64,000 nucleotides of DNA, from assembly GCA_019638595.1 (NCBI GenBank), contig JAHBTJ010000007.1, positions 124,001-188,000 on the forward strand, read 5' to 3'. Position 1 is the first letter of the stretch; the number at the start of each line of letters is the position of its first letter. Below the pieces are notes generated by a model that saw only the letters and a list, made by a program, of their open reading frames with translations, had not been told where the DNA came from and made no database searches. Positions 25,636 through 35,872 of the stretch are shown here, in pieces. Both the position numbers and the translations under genes were made by a program. This DNA comes from Chitinophagaceae bacterium (lineage in GTDB: Bacteria; Bacteroidota; Bacteroidia; Chitinophagales; Chitinophagaceae).

Positions 25636-25668
25636 GGGTATGTCATTACAATTTATAATGACATACCC
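25636..25668. repeat. Perfect 13-bp inverted repeat between convergent genes
   Basis: GGGTATGTCATTA and TAATGACATACCC flank a 7-nt loop. There is no T-run on either strand, so it may be a factor-assisted or processed 3' end, or a remnant of an element end. Confidence 0.6.
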
Positions 25669-25767
25669 TGAGAAATAGTGTTTAATCTTAATTCGTCCCA
25701 TTCCTGTCGGGTGAGCTGGAACATAACTTTTGGAAAGCGTTTTATATTCCGCTATGGGAGAAATCCC

Positions 25768-28128
25768 TCAACTCCCCACCCTTCTTCTCTCTTCCTGCCC
25801 ACCCGTATCAATATTTTTTGCCTGCATTTTTTTACCCGAGCTGAACTGGTAAGTAAAAGAAAGCCTTACGGTTCGGATTGGGCGTTTTCGGTAAAATGCA
25901 ATAGTATAGTCTTTTTCCTCTGTCCATTCTTTTTCGCGGGATGTATTCAACATATCAGTGAAGCTTAACCGCAGTTTTGCTTTGAGCACTTTTTTCGTAA
26001 AGCCCACATCCATGCTGAAATTGCCATAGGTATAAAGATTGGTATAGATATACGGTGAGCGGTAATCAGCCATAAAATCAACATCAACAATATTGGTAAA
26101 TGTAAGAGTGTGTAACGAGCGGGCATAAAAAGAAGTTTGCCGGTAAGGCTTATTATTAAAGCTGTATACAGAACGATACGCAGATAGATCGGTAACGATC
26201 GTCCATATGCTTAGCGGTGAAATGGTACTGCTGTAATCAATGCCGTATGCTGTGGTGATGCCGGTGTTTTCTAAGTAATAATCTATTGAGTTGTTTGGCC
26301 CCGGGTTGGCAGACACGGCAATAAAATTGTTGGTACGTGTAAGGTATGTTTCCACAGAGTGGTTTTTGATGAACTGGTATGCAAGAGAAAAATGATTGCT
26401 GTATTGCGGTTGCAGGTTGGGATTACCGGTAACAGAAGTATAGTTGCTGAATTCGATGCGGGCAGGGTTAAGCTCATTCAGTGCAGGTCTTGTAAGGCGG
26501 CGCGAATAGGATGCTGTGATTGCAGTTCCTTTTTCCGCGTTCAGCGATTGCATTAAGAACAGGGAAGGAAATAAACCAAAATATTTTCTTGCAAATTTTG
26601 CGGAAGATGATAATTCATTGCCCGCTGAAAATGTTTCTTCGGCTCTCAATCCGGCTTTTATGGTTGTGTGCTGTATGGTTTTTTCCGCAGAAGCATACAA
26701 CATCAGTATATTTTCCCTGTATATAAAATGATTGCTTTGCCCGGGATGGGGCACCCATATCGTACCTGCAAGATCTTCTGTAATCAATTCGTTATTCCTA
26801 TAAATAGATGCATATTTTAAACCTGATTGTAAAAGCATTTTGGCTTTGAATACTTTGGTATAGTCTGATTGTATACTGTATACTTTTGTGCTTATGGGTA
26901 TATCGGTTCTCCAAAGCCTTTGTTTTGTGCGGTCATCATTTACTTTATTGTATTCGCTGTTTTCTGTTCTAATATTATTTGAAAGATCTGCAATTATCTT
27001 TAATATGCTTCCTGAAGTGTCGGGCTTAAATGAATAATTAAGGGTAACGCCGGAAAAATTAAACTCCCGGTGTTTTGCCGAGCTTGCGCTGCCATGAGAA
27101 AGCTGACCGGCGTAATAGATCTCATCGCTTTTAAATAACTGGTCAAAATTGGTTGTAGCAAAAGAAGACTGCAGGCTGACAGACTGAGCTGCGTTCAGGT
27201 CGTACACGGCAGCAAAACGATATTGATATCGCCATATCTTCTCACTACGATCAGTGAAATTATCAAAGGAAGACAGATCAGGATAAGTGATGGATGTTTT
27301 TTCGGTAATGCTGCGCAGATCACGCGTATAAGCAAAGCTGCCGGAAAGGTAAAGCTTGCTGAGCTGGTGATTCAGCGTGGCGCCAGTTGTAAAATAAGGC
27401 TTACCCGCCTGTTGCCAGTATTCACCGTTAAGCGATCCGCTCCATCCGTTCTTCCTTCCCTTTTTAAGGATAATATGAATAATGCCACCCGACCCGCCTG
27501 CTTCAAATTCGGAAGGTGGGTTCGGAATAATTTCTACCCGGCTGATATCATCTGATTTCAATGAACGGAGAAAATCGGCAAGTTCTTCATTACCTAACCG
27601 TTGCACAACATCATTTACCATAATAGTAACAGGTTGTGTACCCTTTAAGCGGATATTGCCCATATTGTCAACCCAAACGCCGGGTGAGCGCTGTAATACT
27701 TCAGCAGCGGAAAACCCGTTGGCAAACGCACTGCTCTCCACGTTGATAATATGGCGGTCGCTCTTCCGGGTCAGCAACGGCGGCTTGCCGGTTACTGTTA
27801 TCGCTTCTAATGTTTTTCTATCTTCTTCCAGTACTACCAGGCGAAGCTGGTTTGTATCGGGATATACAAAAGATATTTTTTTTGAGTGATAGCCAACCAG
27901 CGACAGTCGCAGCGTATAAGTTTGACCGTTGACTAATTGCACGTTAAGGTGAAATAACCCCTGCAGGTTGGTAGTGGTTGTGACAAGTATACTATCCCCT
28001 TTTTGAAATACTACTGTTACAGGCGTTAGTGGCTCCTGCTTTGCAGAAATCACCCTGCCACCAATCGTTTGGGCGTGTATGGTATTGATGGTTAAAAGAA
28101 GAACAATACAAACTCCTGGCATTATCAT
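25768..28128 (-). CDS. Outer-membrane beta-barrel protein, TonB-receptor-like, with regulatory domain
   Basis: About 786 residues. A signal peptide (ending IHAQ) is followed by a CarboxypepD_reg-like domain ('GGRVISAKQEPLTPVTVVF'), a plug-like segment ('FSAAEVLQRSPGVWVDNMGNIRLKG', 'VEIIPNPPSEFEAGGSGGIIHIILK') and a large barrel (from about 220) ending in an aromatic strand-type C-terminus region 'VRLSFTYQFSSGKKM'. This is the outer-membrane beta-barrel (OMP_b-brl_3) group related to TonB-dependent receptors. The cargo is unknown and no SusD partner is adjacent. ATG at 28128 is preferred over an upstream TTG at 28149 because a -7 promoter box overlaps the upstream stretch. Confidence 0.85.
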   Translation of the reverse strand: MIMPGVCIVLLLTINTIHAQTIGGRVISAKQEPLTPVTVVFQKGDSILVTTTTNLQGLFHLNVQLVNGQTYTLRLSLVGYHSKKISFVYPDTNQLRLVVLEEDRKTLEAITVTGKPPLLTRKSDRHIINVESSAFANGFSAAEVLQRSPGVWVDNMGNIRLKGTQPVTIMVNDVVQRLGNEELADFLRSLKSDDISRVEIIPNPPSEFEAGGSGGIIHIILKKGRKNGWSGSLNGEYWQQAGKPYFTTGATLNHQLSKLYLSGSFAYTRDLRSITEKTSITYPDLSSFDNFTDRSEKIWRYQYRFAAVYDLNAAQSVSLQSSFATTNFDQLFKSDEIYYAGQLSHGSASSAKHREFNFSGVTLNYSFKPDTSGSILKIIADLSNNIRTENSEYNKVNDDRTKQRLWRTDIPISTKVYSIQSDYTKVFKAKMLLQSGLKYASIYRNNELITEDLAGTIWVPHPGQSNHFIYRENILMLYASAEKTIQHTTIKAGLRAEETFSAGNELSSSAKFARKYFGLFPSLFLMQSLNAEKGTAITASYSRRLTRPALNELNPARIEFSNYTSVTGNPNLQPQYSNHFSLAYQFIKNHSVETYLTRTNNFIAVSANPGPNNSIDYYLENTGITTAYGIDYSSTISPLSIWTIVTDLSAYRSVYSFNNKPYRQTSFYARSLHTLTFTNIVDVDFMADYRSPYIYTNLYTYGNFSMDVGFTKKVLKAKLRLSFTDMLNTSREKEWTEEKDYTIAFYRKRPIRTVRLSFTYQFSSGKKMQAKNIDTGGQEERRRVGS

Positions 28129-28132
28129 CCGG

Positions 28133-28175
28133 CAAATATAACTAAACAAATAGTTTAATAACTATAAATTTAGTT
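28133..28175 (-). promoter_or_regulatory. -7 box and nested dyad upstream of the outer-membrane barrel gene
   Basis: TATATTTG on the minus strand (28140 to 28133) matches TAnnTTTG. Immediately upstream lies a nested inverted repeat: outer arms AACTAAA (28140-28146) and TTTAGTT (28169-28175), inner arms ATAGTT (28150-28155) and AACTAT (28160-28165). The layout fits a repressor or activator operator. Confidence 0.45.
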
Positions 28176-28239
28176 AATCGGTTTCAGAATAGCCGGCGGC
28201 AGTGTCATCTCAATCAGGCTATACCGGTATATTAGCGTG

Positions 28240-28285
28240 AAATGTGAGATGTGAAACGAACGCTCACACCTCACGTCTCACATTT
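28240..28285. repeat. Inverted repeat, 15-bp arms
   Basis: AAATGTGAGATGTGA (28240-28254) pairs with TCACGTCTCACATTT (28271-28285) with one T-G wobble and a 16-nt loop. The 'gtgagatgtgaaac' wording is low-complexity dispersed repeat of the kind seen elsewhere in this window; there is no T-run. Confidence 0.6.
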
Positions 28286-28331
28286 ATCATAGCGCTGGTT
28301 CTCTTTCATCAAATATGCGTATTTTTATAAC

Positions 28332-28931
28332 ATGGATATGGAAGTACGAGAACCCGCTGTTGCTTACGGCAGGCAAAAGCTTACCATCGAAGAATACCTG
28401 GCGATGGAAGAAGCTGCTGTTGAAAAGCATGAATATTTCAAAGGGGAGATATTTGCCATGTCGGGCTCTAAAGTGCCGCATAACCGGATCTCAGGAAATT
28501 TGTATGCCATACTGCACCAAAAGTTAAAAGGAAAAAATTGCAGGCCCTACAATAGCGATCAGCGTATTCATATAGAGGCAAATACCTTATTTACTTATCC
28601 GGATATCTCTGTTGTTTGTGGTGAAGATGTTACGCTTAATAACGATAACTGGAATATCCTAAACCCCACTGTAATAATCGAAGTGCTTTCTCCTTCAACC
28701 AAAAATTACGACCGTGGCGAAAAATTCAGACTTTACCGGGATATACCTATGCTGCAGGAGTATATACTGGTTGATTCAGAACATGTTCATATCGAAGTGT
28801 TCCGCCTGAATGCCGCCCATCGCTGGGAACTGGAAGAATATAATTTTTTAAAAGATCAGCTTTACATAAAAGCAATTAACGAAATAATACCTGTTGCGGA
28901 AATATATGATGGGGTGAGGATGGATGCGTGA
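28332..28931 (+). CDS. Uma2 family (DUF820) putative restriction endonuclease-like protein
   Basis: A 199-residue PD-(D/E)XK-fold protein. The pattern is typical: '[39 protein letters not shown]', an Asp in '[13 protein letters not shown]', the core '[37 protein letters not shown]'. Uma2 proteins are abundant in cyanobacteria and Bacteroidota; they are linked to mobile DNA and their roles are poorly known. The catalytic Asp and the 'IEVLSPST' Glu appear present. It stands alone in an accessory stretch. Confidence 0.87.
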   Translation: MDMEVREPAVAYGRQKLTIEEYLAMEEAAVEKHEYFKGEIFAMSGSKVPHNRISGNLYAILHQKLKGKNCRPYNSDQRIHIEANTLFTYPDISVVCGEDVTLNNDNWNILNPTVIIEVLSPSTKNYDRGEKFRLYRDIPMLQEYILVDSEHVHIEVFRLNAAHRWELEEYNFLKDQLYIKAINEIIPVAEIYDGVRMDA

Positions 28932-29021
28932 GGGTGATAGCAATAGTGGTAATTAAGAATGAAATATACAAAAGAGAATAAAAAACATTTTCAAGCCACA
29001 TATTCAATAAGTGGGTAATAG

Positions 29022-29050
29022 TTCGCAAATTTTAAAACCTAAAATGCGAA
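29022..29050. promoter_or_regulatory. Inverted repeat just upstream of the unknown gene
   Basis: TTCGCA (29022-29027) and TGCGAA (29045-29050) with further imperfect symmetry (ATTTTA / TAAAAT) lie 14 bp before the ATG at 29065. It could be an operator or a leader hairpin. Confidence 0.35.
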
Positions 29051-29064
29051 GTTAATATTGCTTT

Positions 29065-29478
29065 ATGGACGAGATCATAAATAAAATATTAAGATACCTG
29101 CAATACCTTCTCGCAGAAACTGAGAAGAAAGTTGCTCAAATCCAAAACCGGGAATCCGGCGGGAATATTATAGAAGACCTTTCCCTCAAAGAATTTGCCG
29201 ATTATTTTGATGCAACAATTTCTGCCATCAGGAGCGATATTCATTTAGTTGGCAATTTAGAAAATGTAATGACTGAGTTTGAAAAGCTGTTGTTGATAGA
29301 TATCTCAGGCGTTATTAAAAAACGACCATTCAACGTTTTCGCAATATTCAATAGCTACTTAGAAGGAGGACGTACAGAGTTGAGCATGGAAAGATTCAAC
29401 AATAAGATTTTAGAAACGATAAAATCTATTGAGGCTTATTGTAAAAATTTAATTTACTTTTTGAAAGTTCAGGTGTAG
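29065..29478 (+). CDS. Hypothetical protein, helical
   Basis: A 137-residue protein I do not recognise. It looks wholly alpha-helical and cytoplasmic: an N-terminal coiled-coil-like stretch ('ILRYLQYLLAETEKKVAQIQ'), a middle 'SLKEFADYFDATISAIRSDI' and a C-terminal amphipathic helix ('NKILETIKSIEAYCKNLIYFL'). The sequence is AT-richer than neighbouring housekeeping genes. It sits in an accessory stretch between Uma2 and a propeller lipoprotein and is followed by a hairpin at 29545-29567. Confidence 0.6.
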   Translation: MDEIINKILRYLQYLLAETEKKVAQIQNRESGGNIIEDLSLKEFADYFDATISAIRSDIHLVGNLENVMTEFEKLLLIDISGVIKKRPFNVFAIFNSYLEGGRTELSMERFNNKILETIKSIEAYCKNLIYFLKVQV

Positions 29479-29544
29479 GGTTTCGTTCTTTAGTTGCAAT
29501 AAAAAAGATGTAAGAAGTAATTTGGTTAAAAGAAAGCGTAAGGC

Positions 29545-29567
29545 TTCCAATCTTTTAAAGATTGGAA
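29545..29567. terminator. Hairpin between convergent genes
   Basis: A near-perfect palindrome TTCCAATCTTT-T-AAAGATTGGAA lies between the unknown gene and the propeller lipoprotein gene. T-rich sequence follows only weakly (acttttg), so it is a possible bidirectional terminator. Confidence 0.45.
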
Positions 29568-29587
29568 ACTTTTGATCCACAACTCTC

Positions 29588-30580
29588 CTACTTCACCAAT
29601 AACCCCCTGGAGGTTCCAATAAAAATATTATTATCTGTTACATCCACATTATAAATGTAGCCCTTGCTTTCGCTGGTGTTTACCTGCTGCCATTCATTGT
29701 TTTTAAGATAGTATAGCGATGTTGGCCCCTGGGGTGAGCCCGTGCTGTTATTTCTTGTCTGCCAGATGGTTCCTTTCTGATCCCTGCCTACAATATAAGC
29801 GTTGTTATCAGATGATATCGTTGTCCAGTTACTGCCATCGTATTTAACGATCTTGGGGGTGGCGAATGCGTCGGTGCCGAACCATATATTGCCTGCACTA
29901 TCGGCAACAGGGTTGCTAAGGTAATTTCCTGCGGTAAGGCCTGGTATGCTTGTAATGGGCACGATGCTCCGGCTGCCGTTATCAATCTTCAAAATACCCT
30001 TACCGGCATAATCCAGGGGCGCCCATACAATATTATTGGCATCAACGGCTATGCCATGTATAATATCAGTAGGCAAGCCCGCTGTTGAACTGTTATATAT
30101 CTCCAACCGGCTGCCATCCCAATACCCAATACCCGCTGTTCCCCATATCCATATGTGATTGTTATTGTCGAAAACAAAATCGTTGATCATCAAATCGCCC
30201 GTTTCAACAATGAGCGAATAATCGTTAACGCCATTGATCCTGTAAATGCCTTTATAATTAATCCCCCTGGCGTATACATTATTATTTTTATCTCTTACAG
30301 GCTTCCAAACAGGCGTTCTTTCATCAACTCTATAAGAACTGCCGGTTATTCTGGTAAGTTGGTAGCTTAAAGGGACAGTACTCACATAAGCTGGTACAGA
30401 ACAGGTATCACACACCGTTGAAGACAATACCCAAACCTCGTTGCCGCTGGCGGTAATGCCCAGTATTTGTTTTTCATCGAGGTATTCAATATACGATCCC
30501 GGCAGCCTTACAGTATTTGGCTTTTTACAGGAAGTAAACGCACCAATCAACAGCAGAAGAATATAAATATTGGTTTTCAT
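29588..30580 (-). CDS. Lipoprotein with two-component-regulator-type beta-propeller
   Basis: About 330 residues. The N-terminus 'MKTNIYILLLLIGAFTSCKK' is a lipoprotein signal peptide with the lipidated Cys directly after FTS. The body holds repeated propeller blades of the Reg_prop kind, for example 'NHIWIWGTAGIGYWDG', 'NNIVWAPLDYAGKGILKID' and 'GNIWFGTDAFATPKIVKYDG', and ends 'NIFIGTSRGLLVK'. It is therefore a surface or periplasmic propeller without the histidine-kinase part usual for these repeats. ATG at 30580 is chosen over a TTG 18 bp upstream, because it begins at the signal peptide. Ligand unknown. Confidence 0.78.
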   Translation of the reverse strand: MKTNIYILLLLIGAFTSCKKPNTVRLPGSYIEYLDEKQILGITASGNEVWVLSSTVCDTCSVPAYVSTVPLSYQLTRITGSSYRVDERTPVWKPVRDKNNNVYARGINYKGIYRINGVNDYSLIVETGDLMINDFVFDNNNHIWIWGTAGIGYWDGSRLEIYNSSTAGLPTDIIHGIAVDANNIVWAPLDYAGKGILKIDNGSRSIVPITSIPGLTAGNYLSNPVADSAGNIWFGTDAFATPKIVKYDGSNWTTISSDNNAYIVGRDQKGTIWQTRNNSTGSPQGPTSLYYLKNNEWQQVNTSESKGYIYNVDVTDNNIFIGTSRGLLVK

Positions 30581-30889
30581 TGCAGTTGTTTTAATCAAAT
30601 GTTGAAAAGAATAGAAAATACCGGTTACAGATCCAGCGCACTGTTTACCGGTAGTGAGCGGTAGAAATTACATTTCGTTGCACGTCATGTGATCTCAACT
30701 GAAAAAGAAGCAGGCTGGTAATTGCGAAACAGGGCAGGGTTGCCCTTGTATTAGTTTTAATTGTAGCGCAAGAATCTCGTCTTTTTGCTAAATTGTGCAG
30801 TTTGAAGCTGATAGCTGAAAGTTGATGGCTGACCGCCCTTCGCCCATGGCTCACAGCTTATAGCTAACCCAGCCGCTAAAATCATATAC
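30581..30889. other. 309-bp intergenic region with dispersed repeats
   Basis: No credible gene. The right half contains a 'gctgatagctgaaagttgat' type repeat and 'cacagcttatagc' (about 30804-30864), and an upstream segment with 'gcgcaagaatctcgtctttt' (30769-30788) that looks like further repeat sequence. The same gctgatagctga family occurs in the RsuA-family gene at 44694-44773. Confidence 0.5.
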
Positions 30890-31804
30890 ATGAACAATAA
30901 CGATTACACTGCCGTATGCTTTGGTGAAATTTTGTGGGATATTCTGCCGGAGGCCAGGTTGCCCGGCGGAGCGCCTATGAATGTTGCTTATAATCTTAAC
31001 CAGTTACAGGTACCTGCCCTTATGATCAGCAAAACCGGCGATGATGCGAACGGTGAAGAGTTGCTTGATTTCATCAAATCAAAAGGGGTGCCGGCTCAAT
31101 TTATTCAAAAAGATGCTACGTATGATACAGGCACTGTATTAGCTACCTTAAATGGGAATGATGTGAGCTATGAAATTATTCAACCGGTTGCCTGGGATTT
31201 TATACAGTACAATATACAGTTGCAGAAGCTGGTAGCCGCTACTCCTTATTTTATATATGGCAGCCTGGTAGCCCGGAACGAAACATCGCGGCAAACACTG
31301 TTTGAGCTACTGGAAACGGCCGGGCATAAAGTGCTTGATATTAACCTGCGCAAACCGCATTTTGAAAAAAGAACCCTGGAATACCTTATGCAGCACGCCG
31401 ATATGCTGAAGCTGAACGCCGATGAGCTGGCTTTGTTAAGCGGGTGGTATGGGATAAATGGTTCCGAAAAGGAAAAAATGCTGGCATTGCAGCAAAAATT
31501 TCACCTGCATACCATCATTACTACGCGCGGCGACAGGGGGGCGGCTGTGCTGGATAACGAAAAGTTTGCGGAGCACCCGGGCTTTACGGTAAAAGTGGCA
31601 GATACCATAGGTAGCGGAGACGCGTTTCTTGCCGGTTTTCTTTCTAAATACATTCAATCTGCACCCCTGGAATCTGCGCTGGAATTTGGTTGCGGAATGG
31701 GCGCCTTTGTAGCTACACAGCATGGAGCCTGCCCATCTTATACGTTGCCGCAGGTTGAAAAAACAATAGAAGAGCTAAAGCTGGCTGCGGGGGCAACGAG
31801 CTAA
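30890..31804 (+). CDS. PfkB-family carbohydrate kinase (fructokinase-like)
   Basis: A 304-residue ribokinase-fold kinase. The N-terminal 'FGEILWDILPEARLPGGAPMNVAYNL' is the sugar-binding region typical of fructokinases, and 'DTIGSGDAFLAGF' (D238 to F250) carries the catalytic Asp (D244) and anion hole. It would phosphorylate a hexose, probably fructose, with ATP in the cytoplasm. No transporter or glycosidase is adjacent. It lies immediately upstream of rpoB on the same strand, but rpoB has its own promoter. Confidence 0.85.
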   Translation: MNNNDYTAVCFGEILWDILPEARLPGGAPMNVAYNLNQLQVPALMISKTGDDANGEELLDFIKSKGVPAQFIQKDATYDTGTVLATLNGNDVSYEIIQPVAWDFIQYNIQLQKLVAATPYFIYGSLVARNETSRQTLFELLETAGHKVLDINLRKPHFEKRTLEYLMQHADMLKLNADELALLSGWYGINGSEKEKMLALQQKFHLHTIITTRGDRGAAVLDNEKFAEHPGFTVKVADTIGSGDAFLAGFLSKYIQSAPLESALEFGCGMGAFVATQHGACPSYTLPQVEKTIEELKLAAGATS

Positions 31805-31892
31805 TTCAGCACCCGCTGATGTTTACTTCTCCACAGCATGTGGATAATATTTTTTGAACGATTTGTTAAACTTATTCAAAATGTAAAAAAAC

Positions 31893-31922
31893 TTGCTGGA
31901 ATCTCTATATTCTTTACCTTTG
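31893..31922 (+). promoter_or_regulatory. Promoter of rpoB
   Basis: TTG (31893-31895), a 19-bp spacer and TACCTTTG (31915-31922) form a near-ideal Bacteroidota vegetative promoter. The expected transcript has a leader of about 135 nt before the rpoB ATG at 32063. Confidence 0.68.
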
Positions 31923-32062
31923 CACTCCTTAAATTGGGCCTGATACGATTTGACTTTTCAATTGATTTTATAAGTGACTGATCTCCAATGCGTTTTGTTT
32001 TAAATAAAAACAAGACCACCAGGATATTTTTGTCATGAAACAATAAAAGCGCTTTTAATACT

Positions 32063-35000
32063 ATGTCTTCAACAAAAGTTGCTGCAAACAGCAGGATTGA
32101 TTTCGGAAAAATTAAACATTTAGCCGAAACTCCTGATCTTCTGGAAATCCAGATTCAGTCTTTCAAGGAATTTTTTCAGTTGGAAACCACTCCCGACAAG
32201 AGAAATATTGAAGGATTATTTAAAGTGTTTAAGGAAAACTTTCCTATTACGGATACCCGTAACATTTTCGTGCTTGAGTTTTTAGATTACTTTATTGATC
32301 CTCCGCGTTATAGTATAGAAGAGTGTATGGAACGCGGCTTAACTTATGCCGTTCCATTAAAGGCTAAGTTGCGCCTGAGCTGTAACGATGAGGAGCATGT
32401 AGACTTCCAAACCATTGTTCAGGATGTATTTTTGGGTAATATTCCCTACATGACCCCCCGCGGTACATTCGTTATTAACGGCGCGGAGCGTGTAGTGGTA
32501 TCTCAACTGCATCGTTCACCCGGTGTATTCTTCGGACAGTCGCTCCATCCCAACGGTACCAAAATATATTCCGCAAGGGTTATTCCTTTCAAGGGAGCCT
32601 GGATGGAATTTGCTACAGACATCAACAATGTGATGTACGCGTATATTGACCGTAAGAAAAAATTCCCGGTAACCACATTGCTTCGTTCTATCGGTTATGA
32701 AACGGATAAGGACATCCTGGAATTATTCGGGATGGCTGATGAAGTAAAAACGGATAAAAAAACGCTTGAGAAATACATTGGAAAAAGACTGGCTGCCCGT
32801 GTATTAAGAACATGGGTAGAAGACTTTGTGGATGAAGATACCGGCGAGGTGGTATCTATCGAAAGGAACGAGGTTGTGCTGGAGCGTGATACCGTTCTTG
32901 ACCAGGAAGCGGTTGACCTGATCGTGGATATGGATGTGAAAGGCGTATTTATCCAGAAAGAAGAAGTGAGCGGTGATTACGCTATTATATATAATACACT
33001 GAACAAGGATAGCGCTAACTCCGAACTGGAAGCGGTTCAGCATATCTACCGCCAGTTGCGCGGTGCTGATGCGCCTGATAATGAAACCGCCCGTGGTATA
33101 ATTGATAAACTGTTCTTCTCTGATAAACGTTATGATCTTGGAGAAGTGGGTCGTTATAAAATCAACCGTAAGCTAAACCTGCACCAGCCGCTGGATCAGA
33201 AAACGCTTACAAAAGAAGATATTATTGAGATCATCAAGTACTTGGTGCGTTTAACCAACGCGAAGGCGGAAATTGATGATATTGATCACCTGAGCAACCG
33301 CCGTGTACGTACCGTGGGCGAGCAGTTGTTTGCCCAGTTTGGTGTTGGTTTGGCCCGTATGGCAAGAACCATCCGCGAGAGAATGAACGTGCGCGATAAT
33401 GAGGTGTTTACTCCTGTTGACCTGATCAACGCGAGAACATTGTCTTCTGTGATCAATTCCTTCTTTGGAACATCACAATTGTCGCAGTTCCTCGACCAAA
33501 CGAATCCTTTAAGTGAAATCACGCACAAGCGTCGTATTTCTGCGCTCGGTCCCGGTGGCTTGAGCCGTGAGCGTGCAGGTTTCGAGGTTCGCGACGTGCA
33601 CTATTCTCACTACGGTCGTTTGTGTACTATTGAAACACCCGAAGGTCCAAACATCGGTTTGATCTCAACATTGTGCGTGCACGCCAAGATCAATGAAATG
33701 GGCTTTATCGAAACGCCTTATCATAAGGTGAATGACGGTAAGGTAGATATGAAGCATCTTACCTACCTGAGCGCGGAAGAAGAAGATGAGGCAAAGATCG
33801 CGCAGGCAAATGCGCCGCTTGATCCAAGCGGATTGTTTGTAGAAGAGCAGGTTAAGTCACGACAAACAGGCGACTTCCCTATTCTTGATAAAACAGAAGT
33901 AGAATACATGGACGTTGCTCCTAACCAGATCGTGGGATTGAGCGCTTCATTGATCCCGTTCCTGGAGCATGATGACGCCAACCGTGCGCTGATGGGCTCG
34001 AACATGCAACGCCAGGCGGTTCCTTTGATCGTGCCGCAGGCGCCGTTTGTTGGTACCGGACTGGAAGGAAAAGCTGCCCGCGACGCACGTATACAGATAC
34101 ATGCAGACGGCGAAGGGGTAGTAGAATTTGTAGACGCCAACGAAATTCATGTACGCTATGAAAGAGACGAAGCGCAAAAGCTGGTAAGCTTTGAAGATGA
34201 TCTTAAGATATACAGGCTCACCAAGTTCATGAAAACCAACCAGGAAACCTGTATCAACCTGCGCCCTGCCGTTAAAAAAGGGCAAAGGGTGAAAAACGGC
34301 GATTTCCTTACCGAAGGATATGCTACCAAAGATGGAGAGCTGGCATTGGGCCGTAACCTTAAAGTGGCGTTCATGCCGTGGAAAGGATACAACTTTGAGG
34401 ATGCGATCGTGATCAGTGAAAAAGTTGCAAAAGAAGACCTGTTCACTTCTATACATATTTCTGAATATGAGCTGGAAGTACGCGATACCAAGCTGGGTGA
34501 AGAAGAGCTGACCCCGGATATTCCGAATGTATCGGAAGAAGCTACAAAAGACCTGGATCAGAATGGTATCATCCGCATAGGCGCACAGGTAAAAGAAGGT
34601 GATATTATCATAGGTAAGATCACACCAAAAGGTGAAAGTGATCCTACGCCTGAAGAAAAGCTGTTACGCGCTATCTTTGGCGATAAAGCAGGAGACGCGA
34701 AAGATGCCTCTTTAAAAGCGCCAAGCGGAACCGAAGGCGTGGTGATTGATAAAAAGCTTTTCCAGCGCGCTAAAAAAGATAAGAATGCTAAAGTGCGTGA
34801 AAAAGCTGCGATTGATAAGCTGGAAAAAGTACACGAGCAGAATGAAAAAGACCTGCTGGATGTACTGATCGGCAAGCTGCAGGTATTGCTGAAAGACAAA
34901 ACTTCAACTGGCGTTACCAATAACTTTGGTGAAATGCAGATCGGCAAGAGCGCTAAGTTCAATGCAAAAAACCTTGCTGCGTTAGACTACCAGAATATCA

Positions 35001-35872
35001 ACCCTTTAGGCTGGACCGGCGATGCGCAGGTAGACAACCAGATCAACATCCTGCTGCATAATTATAACATTAAGTTTAACGAGGAACTGGGAAGATATAA
35101 GAGAGAGAAGTTCAACATTTCTATAGGAGATGAATTGCCTGCGGGCGTATTAAAGCTTGCCAAAGTATACCTTGCTGTTAAACGTAAGTTGAAAGTAGGT
35201 GATAAAATGGCGGGTCGCCACGGGAACAAGGGTATTGTTGCCAAGATTGTACGTGCGGAAGATATGCCGTTCCTGGAAGACGGGACGCCTGTTGATATTG
35301 TGTTGAACCCGCTTGGGGTACCAAGCCGTATGAACCTCGGGCAGATTTATGAAACGGTGTTGGGCTGGGCTGCAGAAAAGCTGGGTGTAAAGTTCGCTAC
35401 GCCGATATTCGATGGTGCATCTACAGAAGAAATAGCTGAATATATCAATAAAGCCGGATTGCCTTCATTCGGGCACACTTACCTGCACGATGGTGAAACC
35501 GGTGAGCGTTTTGACCAGAAGGCTACAGTTGGTATCATTTACATGATCAAGCTGCACCACATGGTTGATGATAAGATGCACGCACGTTCTATAGGGCCGT
35601 ACAGCTTAATTACACAACAGCCATTGGGTGGTAAAGCACAGTTTGGTGGTCAGCGTTTCGGTGAAATGGAAGTATGGGCGCTGGAAGCATACGGTGCATC
35701 TAACATCCTGCAGGAATTGTTGACGCTGAAATCGGATGATATCATCGGTCGGGCCAAGACGTATGAATCCATTGTGAAAGGGGATAATATTCCAAGAGCA
35801 GGATTACCGGAATCATTCAACGTATTGGTGCATGAGTTAAGGGGCTTGGGATTAGAGCTGAAGTTTGAATAA
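32063..35872 (+). CDS. rpoB: DNA-directed RNA polymerase beta subunit
   Basis: A 1269-residue beta subunit, complete. Landmarks: '[25 protein letters not shown]' (N-terminal lobe), the rifampicin-pocket stretch '[21 protein letters not shown]' region near residue 470, '[12 protein letters not shown]', '[14 protein letters not shown]' and the C-terminal '[20 protein letters not shown]'. It has no ribosomal-protein genes (rplJ, rplL) directly upstream, unlike the usual cluster; a PfkB kinase gene lies there. Cotranscribed with rpoC across a 230-bp spacer, followed by a single strong terminator after rpoC. Confidence 0.99.
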   Translation: MSSTKVAANSRIDFGKIKHLAETPDLLEIQIQSFKEFFQLETTPDKRNIEGLFKVFKENFPITDTRNIFVLEFLDYFIDPPRYSIEECMERGLTYAVPLKAKLRLSCNDEEHVDFQTIVQDVFLGNIPYMTPRGTFVINGAERVVVSQLHRSPGVFFGQSLHPNGTKIYSARVIPFKGAWMEFATDINNVMYAYIDRKKKFPVTTLLRSIGYETDKDILELFGMADEVKTDKKTLEKYIGKRLAARVLRTWVEDFVDEDTGEVVSIERNEVVLERDTVLDQEAVDLIVDMDVKGVFIQKEEVSGDYAIIYNTLNKDSANSELEAVQHIYRQLRGADAPDNETARGIIDKLFFSDKRYDLGEVGRYKINRKLNLHQPLDQKTLTKEDIIEIIKYLVRLTNAKAEIDDIDHLSNRRVRTVGEQLFAQFGVGLARMARTIRERMNVRDNEVFTPVDLINARTLSSVINSFFGTSQLSQFLDQTNPLSEITHKRRISALGPGGLSRERAGFEVRDVHYSHYGRLCTIETPEGPNIGLISTLCVHAKINEMGFIETPYHKVNDGKVDMKHLTYLSAEEEDEAKIAQANAPLDPSGLFVEEQVKSRQTGDFPILDKTEVEYMDVAPNQIVGLSASLIPFLEHDDANRALMGSNMQRQAVPLIVPQAPFVGTGLEGKAARDARIQIHADGEGVVEFVDANEIHVRYERDEAQKLVSFEDDLKIYRLTKFMKTNQETCINLRPAVKKGQRVKNGDFLTEGYATKDGELALGRNLKVAFMPWKGYNFEDAIVISEKVAKEDLFTSIHISEYELEVRDTKLGEEELTPDIPNVSEEATKDLDQNGIIRIGAQVKEGDIIIGKITPKGESDPTPEEKLLRAIFGDKAGDAKDASLKAPSGTEGVVIDKKLFQRAKKDKNAKVREKAAIDKLEKVHEQNEKDLLDVLIGKLQVLLKDKTSTGVTNNFGEMQIGKSAKFNAKNLAALDYQNINPLGWTGDAQVDNQINILLHNYNIKFNEELGRYKREKFNISIGDELPAGVLKLAKVYLAVKRKLKVGDKMAGRHGNKGIVAKIVRAEDMPFLEDGTPVDIVLNPLGVPSRMNLGQIYETVLGWAAEKLGVKFATPIFDGASTEEIAEYINKAGLPSFGHTYLHDGETGERFDQKATVGIIYMIKLHHMVDDKMHARSIGPYSLITQQPLGGKAQFGGQRFGEMEVWALEAYGASNILQELLTLKSDDIIGRAKTYESIVKGDNIPRAGLPESFNVLVHELRGLGLELKFE

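Noticed and set aside
30645-30854. Minus-strand frame upstream of the PfkB kinase gene
   Set aside because: The sequence consists largely of dispersed repeat wording; the encoded text looks like translated repeat and not a protein family.
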